Positions 21,446 through 32,463 of a stretch of 64,000 bases of DNA are shown piece after piece. Below the pieces are notes generated by a model that was not told the DNA's origin, made no database searches, and saw nothing but the letters and a program-made list of their open reading frames with translations. Every line of letters begins with the position of its first letter. Position 1 is the stretch's first letter. Source of the DNA: Tetracladium setigerum (taxonomy: Eukaryota; Ascomycota; Leotiomycetes; Helotiales); contig PZJY01000004.1 in the NCBI GenBank assembly GCA_031472005.1, positions 1,400,556 to 1,464,555 on the forward strand. The letters are read 5' to 3'. Made by a program: the position numbers and the translations under genes.

Positions 21446-23459
21446 GATTGCGGTTGATTAATAGAGTGCACTGAGGGTTGAATTAGGTGTTGAGCTCGAA
21501 GACCAGCTTCGTAGAGGCTGTATATATGAGGTGATGGGCGTGAGCTTGGTAGTGTAGGCGCGGTCAGTGATGCGATAATAAATGGCTCCTCTTCCAAAAT
21601 GCGGTGAGTGGCTGCGGTTTCCAGGGTTCGTCCAAGTTTATCTGAATCGAGCGACCGAAGCAAAAGGACTTGACTAGATATAGACAGAAAATAGCAGACA
21701 AGAAAAGCGCAGAGGGACCCGGCCTGTTATTATCAACAAAACGAGCAGTCGGATGCAGAGAAAAGAAGCTTCCCACGCAGGTGGTGAGCGAGGTGTGCGT
21801 AAGGGTTATTATTATCGAGTGTGCTGCCATCACATGAGGCGAAATCCGGCGGCAATCAATCGCAAGCTGGTGCTGGTGCTGTTCTACTCTACTTTATCGC
21901 ACCCCCTGTCGCAGATCGTCACCCACTCAAAGGCATCTCGACCCGGCGACGTGAGGGAAAGGAAGCAACGACCACTCAAGCGCAGGCGGCTGTCAAAACA
22001 CTTGGATCCGACTTGCCGCTCAAGAGTCTACAGATGCACCTCAGGGACATCCCATATCCTGTTTTCCTGTTTCCACTACTCGCCTCATCCGAAGATTGGA
22101 GGGGGATGTCTCTGTCTCTCTGTCTCTCGTGTATGGCATGGTATCGTGTCGTCTCTGCTATTCCTGTACCACTGCCCAACTATACCACCAGCCAGTCATC
22201 AATCATCATAACATAACTCACTCAGGCTGTCTCGGAGTCACCTCAGGATAATCATCATTCTGGCTGTTGGCATTTCCTCGGCTGTCAGGCTCAGACTCGC
22301 TGCTCCTCCCACCCATCTCATCTCGGTGATCAACAGCAATAATCCACCTCACACTCACAACAACAGCTGTCTCTCACTTGTCTCTCACCATCCCCCTCAA
22401 CTCCCCGCTGTGCTGTTGGCACTGTGCCCACTTAAAACTTGTCAGGTACAGTACTTTGAGTCTTTGAAGCAGTAAAACCCCTCATTTTTTTCAGCCCAAC
22501 CCACGATCCCTGGTGCGCACAACAGCACAGAGGTGCTCAACCGAGAAACTTTCGACTCCACACCAGCTTGATGATGGTGGCGAGGACGAGGATGAGAGCT
22601 TGGGGGGACACGCACTCGAGGTGAGGCGGTGCAAAAGAACGAGTGGTCTGCAGGCTAGTTGTGGCTGAACAGAATTTTCCTGTGGCTCTCGAGTCTTGTG
22701 TTTGGGCGCTTTTCGGTTGGAGGTGCCGTGAAAGGAAGCATGTGCGTAGTATTTTGTAATATTCCGAGGATGTTGAAAATTAGAGTAATGTTCTTCGAGA
22801 GGTTATTGTTGTTGTTTTTCGGTGTGAGGAAGGGATTTGATCAACACTGGCTATCAGTTGTAAGGAAGCGCTTGCTCCTCTGCCAAGAAATAAACCAGAG
22901 ACTTGAGATGTAATCACGTGTAAATCATGTGTATTGGGATTTTGTCAATGAATAAATTATCTTTAACTGAAGAGCGACCTGGAAAAAGAACAGATCTTTC
23001 CTCTTTTCGCTCGTTTGGTATCATCCCAGCACTGTAATATGAAAGGGCCAAGGATACGTACATTTCGTGAGAGATACTCTCCTCGATCAGCCCTTCAGGC
23101 TAATAAAATGAAACAGAAAATAGTAAACCACATTCCCTCTAATATTGCACAAATTGCTTCTGAGACTTCTAGAAGACTCGTTCTTGACCTTCGCAAACCA
23201 TGGAGTGGCTCTTGAATGGTGACAGCGGACATCAGCCATGCTCGATCGCATTAGACGACTGATGAATGCCAACCGAACCAAATCAATCCACCTCTCGGAG
23301 GTCGAAAAAGAAGCAATGACAAAACACTGAAGAAGAAAAGGGACATAGAATCATGAAAATGCTTCCACCCAACCACCAAATTACACCTCGCAACAAACAA
23401 TGCCGCACTTTTGCTTCCCGAAAGAGATCTGTTAATACAAACCCACCACCCATTCACAT
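21446..23459. other. Long intergenic region, no supported gene
   Basis: This 2.0-kb spacer lies between the start of the one-TM gene and the stop of the dynamin gene, both on the minus strand. It contains CT-rich and CA-rich tracts (22080-22420), as seen in fungal promoters. Open frames of 130-150 codons at 21753-22216 lie in overlapping frames, have no recognisable domain and are biased toward Ser/His/Pro. I reject them as genes. Confidence 0.45.
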
Positions 23460-26400
23460 CTAGACGTGAAGACTTCTCGTACAGCTTAAGAAGCAGAAAG
23501 GAAGAGACACGAAAGCCATACCAGGCAAGCACCTCCCAGACAAGAACACAAATCTATCGGGGCCATATCGGAAATCAGAGTCATCAAGAGTCGAAAAGCT
23601 CTCGATATCACTCCCACGCGACGACGGCTCTTCAACCAAAACCTCACTCTTCAGTTCCTCGAGAGTCTTGGAGAATTCGAGCAATTGCTGCTTGCGATTT
23701 CTAAGTCGAGTGCGCTCACGAGCGACTTCTGGATTTCCTTCTAACAATGCCTGGCAGATCGCCTCCCCATCGCCGTGATCAAGTCCGAACTGTTCCTCTA
23801 AGAAGAATTCAATCTGCTTGGTGACTGCGACAAAATAGCGAGAGTGCATGTTGAGACAGACCGAATCGACGAAGCGGAACTTGGCTGTAGTGTAGTAGCC
23901 TCGGATATAAGCCGCTACCTCAACCTCACTTCTGCGAGGGTCTTGTCCAAGCTGTGCGTCCGTAACAGTTGCTTTGAACTTTTCTCGGCTCTCCCTCTCT
24001 TTCTCGGGATCATTGGGGTGCTTGTTCTTGTAATGCGCCTCGGCGTAGCATCTCACTCGAATGTCTCGTCGAGATCGTTCCAGGGCCTCGCAAGCCTCGG
24101 CTTTGTAGCGGTTAAAGGAATCTTGGTTCAAGGTAAATATACCACCTTTCTCAATTTCAAGAAGTGACATCGTCACTTGAGTTTGCTCATTCTCGAGAGC
24201 CGACAGAAATTTTTCAATGTGCGCCTTCGATTCTTTGAATAATTGGGTGTGCTGGTGAGTTTGAAGCGTAAAGGCAAGAGTAGAAAGAATTCGTTCACGC
24301 AACATCCCAAAAGTGTGCTTGATAAAGGTTTGAAGTGGGCCTGCCCAAGCCTCAATAGCCTGCATTGCGTATCTCTCCTTTACTGCGTGAGTGTCGTACT
24401 CCGGGACGCCAGCTTTGCCATTTCCCTGAATAGCAGCTTGGATGTCGACGAGAGGCATAGCTCGAAAACCACTATCGAGGTAGCTCTCGAGGAATGGCCC
24501 CATATCATCTTTGGTTAGCTTCCGTGCTGCCGGCGAAGCAAAGGCAGGGGTTGCTGACATGGCTCCATTCTCTTGTTTGAATCGACGGGGCGGCGTGCTC
24601 AAATTGATTGGAAGTGGTGTATCGTTCACGTTCAATCGTTGGCGTTTAGGTGCACGAGTCGCAGAGCCCTCTACTTCATCGTACTGTCGTCGAGGAGTGA
24701 TTTGGCTTTGGCTTTGACTTTGACGCGAGATCGTCGACTCGGTATCAGAGTCGTCAATAATGATCGTTTCCCGAATTTTGTCGGAAGGGTGGGCCAAATT
24801 ACACCCAGGTTTCATGAACTCTATGGCCCTTAGGAGCTGATTGCACAACTGTGTCCACTCGCTGTGAAATTGATTGATATTAGAGTTGCCTTGAAGAATC
24901 CTAGTCACCTCGTTGCTGAACTTGGCCAGATCACGGCGCACAATGTGCTGCACCTTGGTGGATGGAATTTCAGGAAGCATTTCAAGGCCCCTGTCAACCT
25001 CAGAAGTCAAGGCGTTGATCTTGTCTTCTAGATCGGGTAGCCTATGAAAATGAACGATCAGCTTACTTTGTTCTAACAATAATAATGTATTATTCTTACC
25101 GATTCAGAATTTGCTGCGCAAACGCTTTAGATAAATACTTCTGGATTGCCGACGTTCCACATCTATCCCGAAACTTCTCCCATTCGCCACCTTCTCCCCA
25201 ATGCGGACTATCGTCGAAAAACTTCTCTTCTTCCTGGCGAGCAAGAGTATGGTAATTGTCGGCGCTCTTATCAAGCTGACAGTTTGGGCCGGGTTGTTTC
25301 GTAACAAAGTAGCCCCGAGGGAGCTTGTATTTCCTCTGGTGAAAGAGCTCATTATAGTCGGAATGGCTCGAGGCTTCGCCTTGCAATCTATCCGGCATAG
25401 TCAGAACACCGATACACTTGTGTTCGTACTTTTTCCCAATAAGGGCCTTGGCTTTTGATAGACCAGCGTCTTGTGCCATGCTCATAGTACAAATAATAAT
25501 CGACGACTTATACTCAATGTACTTTTTTGTCAAACTGTCGAAGACTCCAACGAGGAAGCCTAAGTCTTCTCTCCCTGCGTCTTGCATAAGGCCGGGCAAA
25601 TCAAAGAAAGATAAGGCAGGAAGTCCTGGTCCTTGGATCTCGACGGTGACGACATTAGGCGAATACTGGACTTCCAATGATTCGTCCCTCTCATTATATC
25701 TTGTCGCTTGATCAGTTGCAGTCCCGCCTGGAACAAAGGCTCCGAGTTTAGTGCTCGGATTCAGGAGAGCAATCTGAGCCCATTCGAGAACTTCTTCAAG
25801 CTGGGACTTATGGTGGACAGTCTTGAACAGGTTGAAGGTACTCCCTGCTTGGCGTTGCCATTGTGGGAAGGGATTTGTTGCTGTGCGTTTTGTGTTGGGG
25901 TTGTAGGTGTGATCTTCGTATAGCGACACTGTACACTCCCACTTCGGAGCAGGGGACGTCTTGATGTTGAAGGGGCATCTAGTACATGTGGATGCCTTTT
26001 TGGGCAGATTGATTTCGGTAATTGCACTCATAAGTGAGGATTTTCCTGCCTAAAGATCCAAGTATTAGATTAGTACGTAAGGTATATACAGGTCGACGTG
26101 GAAAGTATTACCGATTGATCACCAGATAGAACTAGCACAGGCAAATCACCATCGATTCCATCGAGACCGATGCGCCTGAGCTTCTCAATGAGCGACACCA
26201 ATTTGTTAATATCGTGGCCGACACGCTGAAGGCCGTCTCCGCTCGTGGCTGTTTGGGAAGACATTGAGGAAAGTGGTGTGGGGTGATCGCGATCAGCTCG
26301 TGAAGTGTAAGAATCAAATGAGACTGTAAGATGTTAGCTCAACAGTATATAGATCGAGATAGTCACAATTACCTTGGTCGTGACCAGCAGAATTAGCGCG

Positions 26401-26583
26401 TATGGGTAGTCCGTGGTTATTGCTAGATTCTGTGAGGAGCTCTTGAATATCATTAAAAGAGGTCAGAGCAGTGCCTTCGCGTTTAATAGCAGGAGTTGAG
26501 CGGGCTTCTGATGGAGTTGCAAGAGAGTCTGGTGTCATGAAACCACCATGTATCGTGAACTCACGTTTGACTCCACGCACCAT
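23460..26583 (-). CDS. Dynamin-family large GTPase
   Basis: Four exons give about 985 aa from MVRGVKREFTIHGGF. The P-loop is split by an intron: exon 2 ends LVLSGDQS and exon 3 starts AGKSSLMSAITEINLP, making the dynamin G1 motif GDQSAGKSS. G2 is Thr in STCTRCPFN and G3 is DLPG in LSFFDLPGLM. G4 reads LTMPDRL, with Met where dynamins usually have Lys. The middle and stalk region is helical (EKFLSALENEQTQVTMSLLEI), and the C-terminal part (VDSVCLNMHSRYFVAVTKQI) looks like a GED. An insert of about 80 residues with Gln/Ser runs and a basic APKRQRLN segment lies between the GTPase domain and the stalk. Known: dynamins self-assemble to remodel membranes. Fungal Mx/dynamin-like proteins of this type are mostly unstudied. 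The last 25 residues are hydrophobic and may mark a mispredicted end. Confidence 0.88.
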
Positions 26584-28486
26584 AGCGATCGATCTAGGAC
26601 AGAGTAGTTAGCAGCAGGCCTGAGGAAGGTGAAGAATTGGAAGGTAACCGGAAGGTGATAGAAAGGGCGATGAGAACATCACAAGGAATTTGACGAAACT
26701 TACCTGTGAACGAGAGATGCTGACGCTGGTGCTCGAGAACTTGAGTACGAGTGCGAGATCGAGACAAAGGATGCAACAATCGGCGAAGGAGATCCGCCAC
26801 CTGCAGAATGAGAGAGCTGCCGACCAAGTAGGGCTGTTGAGGTTGAAGATGGAACGGAGATCGGAGGTGGAAGAAGTGTTGAGGCAGGTGAAGGGAAAAG
26901 GTTGGAAACAAGAACCCAGATGGAAGCTGAAGCTGAAGCTGAAGCTAAGCGTGGGTATGGAGGCACTGAAATAGGCAACGACTTGATTAAAGTGAAGCTT
27001 GCAAGTGAATGCGTCCGAGAAGGAGGAAATTCAAGGTTGATGCGACGCGAGGAGTGATGGCGGATGGGAGTAGCCGAGTACCCGCAAAGCAAACAAGTGA
27101 TGAATCTTTCCTTCGCAGGGAAGAGGCGAGAGAACGTGCAGAGCTTAAGGCTGGAGGAGGAGGAGGAGGATTGAATTATGTTGGAGGAAGTTGAGAAGGA
27201 GGGATGAGAGGAGTGCAAAGCTCGTTGAGAGATATCTTGGCAGGCAGTAGGAATGTCGAGAGGTGAGGAGGACGCAGCACTTTCTGACCAGAGATACAAG
27301 AACGCAACAGAAAGATTCTAGGAGGCAAAGCAAACATTTAATTTATAGCTCCTAGAGGCAACACGAAGAAACGAGGAGGCAAATCATCACGTCGAAAATC
27401 CTTTGAACTCTCCTTCTTTTCCCTCCCAGCCCACGAAATGCGACCATGATCTCAACGCGTAAAGTGTGTGCATGGCGCATTAAATTGTGATAAAAGGCAT
27501 CCAATGGAAGGCAGAAGGAGACTCGGTCTAAAGCCAGATCCTAGGAGAAACAATCCCCAAGAGAGGGGTTGAGGTGAAGCACCTCGAGCGAAGAAGAGAG
27601 AAGCACAGAAGAGAATAACATTTTGCAGCAGGCACCAGCCAAATTATATCCTGAGAAGTTCACAACAGCAAAGGACGCGAGAAAGGACACGGCATAGAAA
27701 AGATGATCGGATATGCAAGAGAAGGGGCGGTGTGTGCGAGGGGCTTGCAAACCCTGCTCCTTCTCATGAAAAGAAAGAAGTGTTGTGGTGTGCAAGCAAA
27801 CACATCTGCTGGATGGCCTTCACATACAAATTGTGAGGGAAGTCCATCTGATTGCCGTGAATGTCTTCACAACCACACTTTGGCTTCAACATTGCGGTCT
27901 GAGGGCTTGTTCGAGGTCCCTGCTAGCACCAGAATTAATTGCCACACCGTTTCCCATGCCTTCTGATTTGCCCTGGAAGAATCTCTGTTTCCCGGATCCA
28001 ACGGGGGGAGGAAATGCTGTTGAATGTGGTTTTTTCAAGCTGACGAGATGCTGGGAATGAGTTTAGATGGATGGATACAGTACGTGCTGGATGTATGGGA
28101 AAAGAAAAGAACGAAAATATGGTCAGTATTTGGAGTGTTTAGAAGTCATTTCTGTTGTTTGTAGACATTCAAAAGTAGGTATTCGATAAGTGTGGACCTT
28201 TGGTGATTGAATTTTTGAGAAAGAAGATGTGAATCTTTTCACACACTCATTCAGATAATCTCCTCTCCGATCTTTGCGGATGCCAAGTATCCGGCCGCTT
28301 TAATTCCCTCGGCCCGTGCCTCGTTAAAGCGGCTGTTGCTGCCCAGCTACCGTATTTTGGAGCCCCTCGTCTGCACGTTCTAGCTTGGTCACTTGGTGTC
28401 GGTCGGTACAGATTTCATTCTAAGATTGGCATCAAACATCCTCTGCACCACCACACCTTGCTTCCTTCCCCAATCTCTTGCTCAAG
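26584..28486. other. Divergent intergenic region
   Basis: These 1.9 kb separate the start codons of the dynamin (minus) and GMPPA (plus) genes. A 199-codon minus frame (27299-26700) is Ser/Pro-rich with no motif, and the opposite strand is also open there, so I treat it as leader or spacer. A short AGCTGA-type tandem repeat (about four copies) lies near 26925-26947. No RNA gene was recognised. Confidence 0.45.
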
Positions 28487-29977
28487 ATGTCTCTCCAAAT
28501 CCCCCACAGAGAAAAGTCAAATGGCTCTTCAGCCGCTACCAAAGCCGTCATCTTGGTAAGTTGCAGTTGATCAATCTGTTGTGGTAAAAAAGGGTCTTTA
28601 TTGACAAGGGATGCAGGTCGGTGGACCTTCAAGAGGAACCAGATTCAGGCCATTGTCTCTAGATCTCCCAAAGGTAGGACAGCCCATATCTCCCCGAGTG
28701 TATCCAACACGACCTAAATCTGCCTCTAGCCTCTATTCGACGTCGCAGGACATCCCATCGTTTGGCACTGTCTCACCGCCATCGCAAAGGTTCCCACCAT
28801 TCAGGAAGTCTGCATTATTGGATATTACGATGAGTCCGTCTTCCGAGACTTCATCAAAGACTCCTCCAAGGAGTTCCCACAAATCAAGTTGGTATACCTC
28901 CGGGAATACCAAGCTTTGGGCACAGCAGGAGGACTATACCACTTCCGCGATGCAATCCTGAAGGGCAAGCCAGAGAGGTTCTTTGTGTTGAACGCAGACG
29001 TCTGCTGCTCCTTCCCATTGAATGATATGCTCAAGCTTTTCGAGGATAAAGATGCTGAAGCTGTTATTCTTGGTACGCGGGTGAGCGAGGATGCTGCCAC
29101 AAACTTTGGTTGCATTGTCTCCGACGCACACAGCCGCCGAGTCCTACATTATGTTGAGAAGCCCGAATCCCATATCTCGAACTTGATCAACTGCGGCGTA
29201 TACTTGTTCGCTACCGAAACCATCTTTCCCTCCATTCGAAGCGCGATCAAGAGACGTGCCGATCGTCCACGTCTCGTCTCATACCCCTCCTCCGAGAACC
29301 TCGAATCCTCCTTCTTCCAAGACGATGATGAGGAACAAAAGAGCACAGTGTTGCGTTTGGAGCAGGATATTTTGAGTGATATGGCAGACAGCAAGCAATT
29401 CTACGTCTACGAGACCAAGGATTTCTGGAGACAGATCAAGACAGCTGGTTCTGCCGTTCCTGCGAATGCCCTGTACTTGCAAAAGGCATGGCAATCTGGA
29501 TCAAAGGAGTTGGCCAAACCTTCTGCCAATATCCTTCCTCCAGTCTTCATTCACCCTACGGCAACTGTTGATCCCACTGCCAAGCTGGGCCCCAATGTCT
29601 CTGTTGGTCCTCGAGTTACGATCGGTGCTGGTGTTAGAATCAAGGAGTCAATTGTTCTGGAAGACTCGGAGATTAAGCACGATGCTTGTGTCTTGTACTC
29701 TATCATTGGATGGAACAGCAGAGTTGGTGCATGGGCTCGAGTTGAGGGTACCCCAACACCTGTCAACAGCCACACTACTAGCATTATCAAGAATGGGGTC
29801 AAGGTGCAAAGCATCACTATCCTCGGCAAGGAGTGTGGTGTTGGAGATGAGGTTCGCGTTCAGAACTGCGTGTGCTTGCCATTCAAGGAGTTGAAGCGGG
29901 TAAGTCGCTCCAAGAAGAGAGTGTTATACCGATACTGACCAAGAAATCAGGATGTGAGCAACGAGGTCATTATGTAG
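28487..29977 (+). CDS. GMPPA: Mannose-1-phosphate guanylyltransferase, alpha (GMPPA) type
   Basis: Four exons encode about 430 aa from MSLQIPHREKSNGSS. The nucleotidyltransferase opening reads VGGPSRGTRFRPLSLDLPKP, the alpha-subunit version. GTAGGLYHFRD, LNADVCCSFPL and the HYVEKPES and NCGVYLF stretches follow. The C-terminal part is a left-handed beta-helix of hexapeptide repeats (HPTATVDPTAKLGPNVSVGP). It ends KELKRDVSNEVIM after a last intron at about 29900-29950. Known: this family relates to GDP-mannose synthesis from mannose-1-phosphate and GTP. In animals the alpha subunit is mainly a regulator of the catalytic beta subunit (yeast Psa1 type). Whether this protein is catalytic or regulatory cannot be settled here. 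Cytosolic, no signal. All splice phases fit without frameshift. Confidence 0.9.
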
Positions 29978-30779
29978 AAGGTCTGCATAAATTTGGAGCC
30001 TTACATTCCAGGGCGTTCTGGGTCTTTAGTCGACAAGCGAATTCTACAATCTTTCTGAAAAGGGCAACTCCCCTTCACACAAAAGTCTTGGTAGACAAAA
30101 TTTAAAAAATTAATGGCGAAAGAGGAACTCGTCCGCCGCTCGTTTTCCCTTTGATTGATAAGCACCCACGTGTCGGGTGTCTCCAAGCATCCCCATAGCG
30201 GAATACATTCTTCTTAGACGTGGTAAAACCAAGAAAACCTCAACTCTCATCGCCCTTTTTTTTGCATGTAGGTGGTGGGTAGTATTCACCTGAGGGATGA
30301 CTAATGTGCGTTTGCCTTTGGATTACAAACCTTCAAAGTACAGATACCTAACGTCACCACTTATTGACTCCTGCATTAGGAAAAAATCATATTGATTTGC
30401 ACCCCCATTTTTCCTTCCACTCTCAATTCGTTACCCGATTCAGGCAATGGAGCGGAGTTTCCTAATTCGATCGTCGGGCGAGGTATTCGAGCGTCATATC
30501 AAGCTTCACTTTTTTCTTCTTTCAGCAATTGAAATATTTGAGTCGGAATTCAAGAGATGTATTCTTACAAATCCAGAATCTACAAACCCGAGATAACGTC
30601 GTAGCTTGATTCTTAATGCTAATGTTGAAGAGGATGTCAGGCACACAGATTAGTATAAGAGAGAAGGAGTTGCACTTGTAGAAAATATACTCCTCACTAA
30701 GATATCTACCGTGTATCTCATTCCTCTCAACATCAATCTCTCGATCAATCACCCTTACAAAAACCACAACCACACAATC
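29978..30779. other. Intergenic spacer and OYE promoter region
   Basis: This 0.8-kb spacer lies between two genes on the plus strand. It holds the GMPPA 3' end and the promoter of the OYE gene. A CA/CT-rich leader (about 30710-30779) directly precedes the OYE ATG. No gene or repeat was recognised. Confidence 0.45.
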
Positions 30780-32345
30780 ATGTCTCCTCCCTTCCCCCTC
30801 CCAACCCGCGAGCCAGAGGATGCTTCGAACCCTCACACAAACTTTGCAGCTAAGGGCGTAAGTTTTCTCGACAATCTTCTCTTCTAGAGCAAGATACTAA
30901 CTTCTTGTAGATACCATACTTCGCCGCAGCTCAAAATCCTCCTTCGGGTACAGCTCTAGAAGAAGCTTCCGCCATCCCAAAGCTTTTCCAACCTTTGAAT
31001 CTTCGTGGTCTCACTGTTCAGAACCGCATGTGGCTTTCGCCTATGTGCCAGTATTCTGCTCATGACGGACATCTTTCTCCATGGCATAGTAAGTAATCCA
31101 ACCAAAACCTGCCCATCTATCTATCTCAAACTTCTTTTTAACGCAATCACACTCTTTAAACTACACCTCCTACCTCCCCTCCCAATCTCAACTTCTTCCA
31201 CATAATATGAACCTAACCCTTCTCCCACAGTGGCACACATAGGAGGCATCATAACCCGCGGCCCAGGCCTTTCCATAATCGAAGCCGCAGCCGTCCTCCC
31301 ACCGGCCGCATCACCCCGAAGACGTCGGCATCTGGTCAGACTCGCACCTCCACGGCCCCTACGGCCTCACGTCCCTCGTAACATTCGCCCACTCCCAATC
31401 CCAAAAAATCGGCATCCAACTCGCCCACGCCGGCCGCAAAGCCTCCACCGTCGCCCCCTGGCTCGGCGACCACATGGCCACAACCTCTCTAAACGGCTGG
31501 CCTGCACAAGTCTCCGCGCCATCAGCAATCAAACATACCGAAGACAGTGCACTCCCTCATGAAATGACCTTAGCAGAGATAGATGAATTCAAAAATGCCT
31601 GGAGAGATGGCGTGAGAAGAGCTATCAAGGCGGGATTCGACACAATTGAGATCCACAACGCTCACGGCTATCTTCTTCATCAATTCCTCTCCCCAACCAG
31701 CAACCAACGCACCGATCACTACGGTGGCACATTCACCAACCGCGTGCGCCTCCCTCTCGAAATCGCCCGGATCACGCGCGCAGAAATGCCCGAATCCATG
31801 CCACTCCTCGTGCGAATCAGCGGCACGGACTGGTTGGAGTCGAACCCAGCGTACGAAGGTGAGAGCTGGACACTAGCGCAATCTTGTGAGTTCGCGGCCT
31901 TGTTGGCGGATGTGGGTGTAGATGTTTTGGATGTTTCCTCAGGCATGGGACATCCTTTGCAGAAGATAGCTGTTGGTCCTGGGTATCAGGTTAGGCTTGC
32001 GAAGGAGATTAAGAGGAGTTTGGTGGAGGGTGGGAAAGGGATGCTGGTTACTGCTGTGGGAAATATTACGAGTGGGAAGCAGGCGGAGGCGATTTTGACT
32101 GGTGTTGGTGGTGGTGAGGATGATTTGGGGAGAGTGTGAGTATGGGGGAGCAGGAGCTGGATGCGGTGTTTGTTGGAAGGCCATTTTTGAAGGATCCTGG
32201 GTTGGTGTGGAGGTGGGCGGAGGAGTTGGGGACGGATGTTAGGTTAGCAAATCAGATCAGATGGGGTTTTAAAGGTGTTGATGGGGGTTGGAAGAAAGCC
32301 GGGGAGAAGAAGAACGTTGGAGGAGCGCAGAGCACGAAGTTGTGA
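30780..32345 (+). CDS. NADH:flavin oxidoreductase (Old Yellow Enzyme, YqjM-like class)
   Basis: The protein starts MSPPFPLPTREPEDASNPH, with introns after FAAKG and after HLSPWH. It has the OYE TIM-barrel features: LFQPLNLRGLTVQNRM, then SPMCQYSAHDG with the cysteine typical of YqjM-like enzymes, HAGRKAST, EIHNAHGYLLHQFLSP, GGTFTNRVRLPLE and VFVGRPFLKDPGLVWRWAEE. Length is about 430 aa after correction. Known: these FMN enzymes use NAD(P)H to reduce activated C=C bonds; no signal, so probably cytosolic. Three apparent one-base losses break the frame: at 31298-31302 and 31314-31317 (restoring AAVLP-GRITPEDVGIW) and at 32127-32130 (restoring DDLGESVSMGEQELDAVFVG). Its stop is 118 bp from the stop of the opposite TAPT1 gene. 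Confidence 0.85.
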
Positions 32346-32463
32346 ATGGAGGTCGGAGATAGATGAATAGATAAATATAGTTTCCTTTTTCTTGCTTCGG
32401 CAATCAAATGCACAAATCCTCAATAGACTACTTCAACGGTTCATCTTGTTTCTTATTGAACTC

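Noticed and set aside
21753..22216. Overlapping 130-150-codon plus frames
   Set aside because: They overlap each other in different frames in a CT-rich spacer and show no domain pattern.
26700..27299. 199-codon minus-strand Ser/Pro-rich frame upstream of the dynamin gene
   Set aside because: Low complexity, both strands open, includes a short tandem repeat; most likely leader or spacer.
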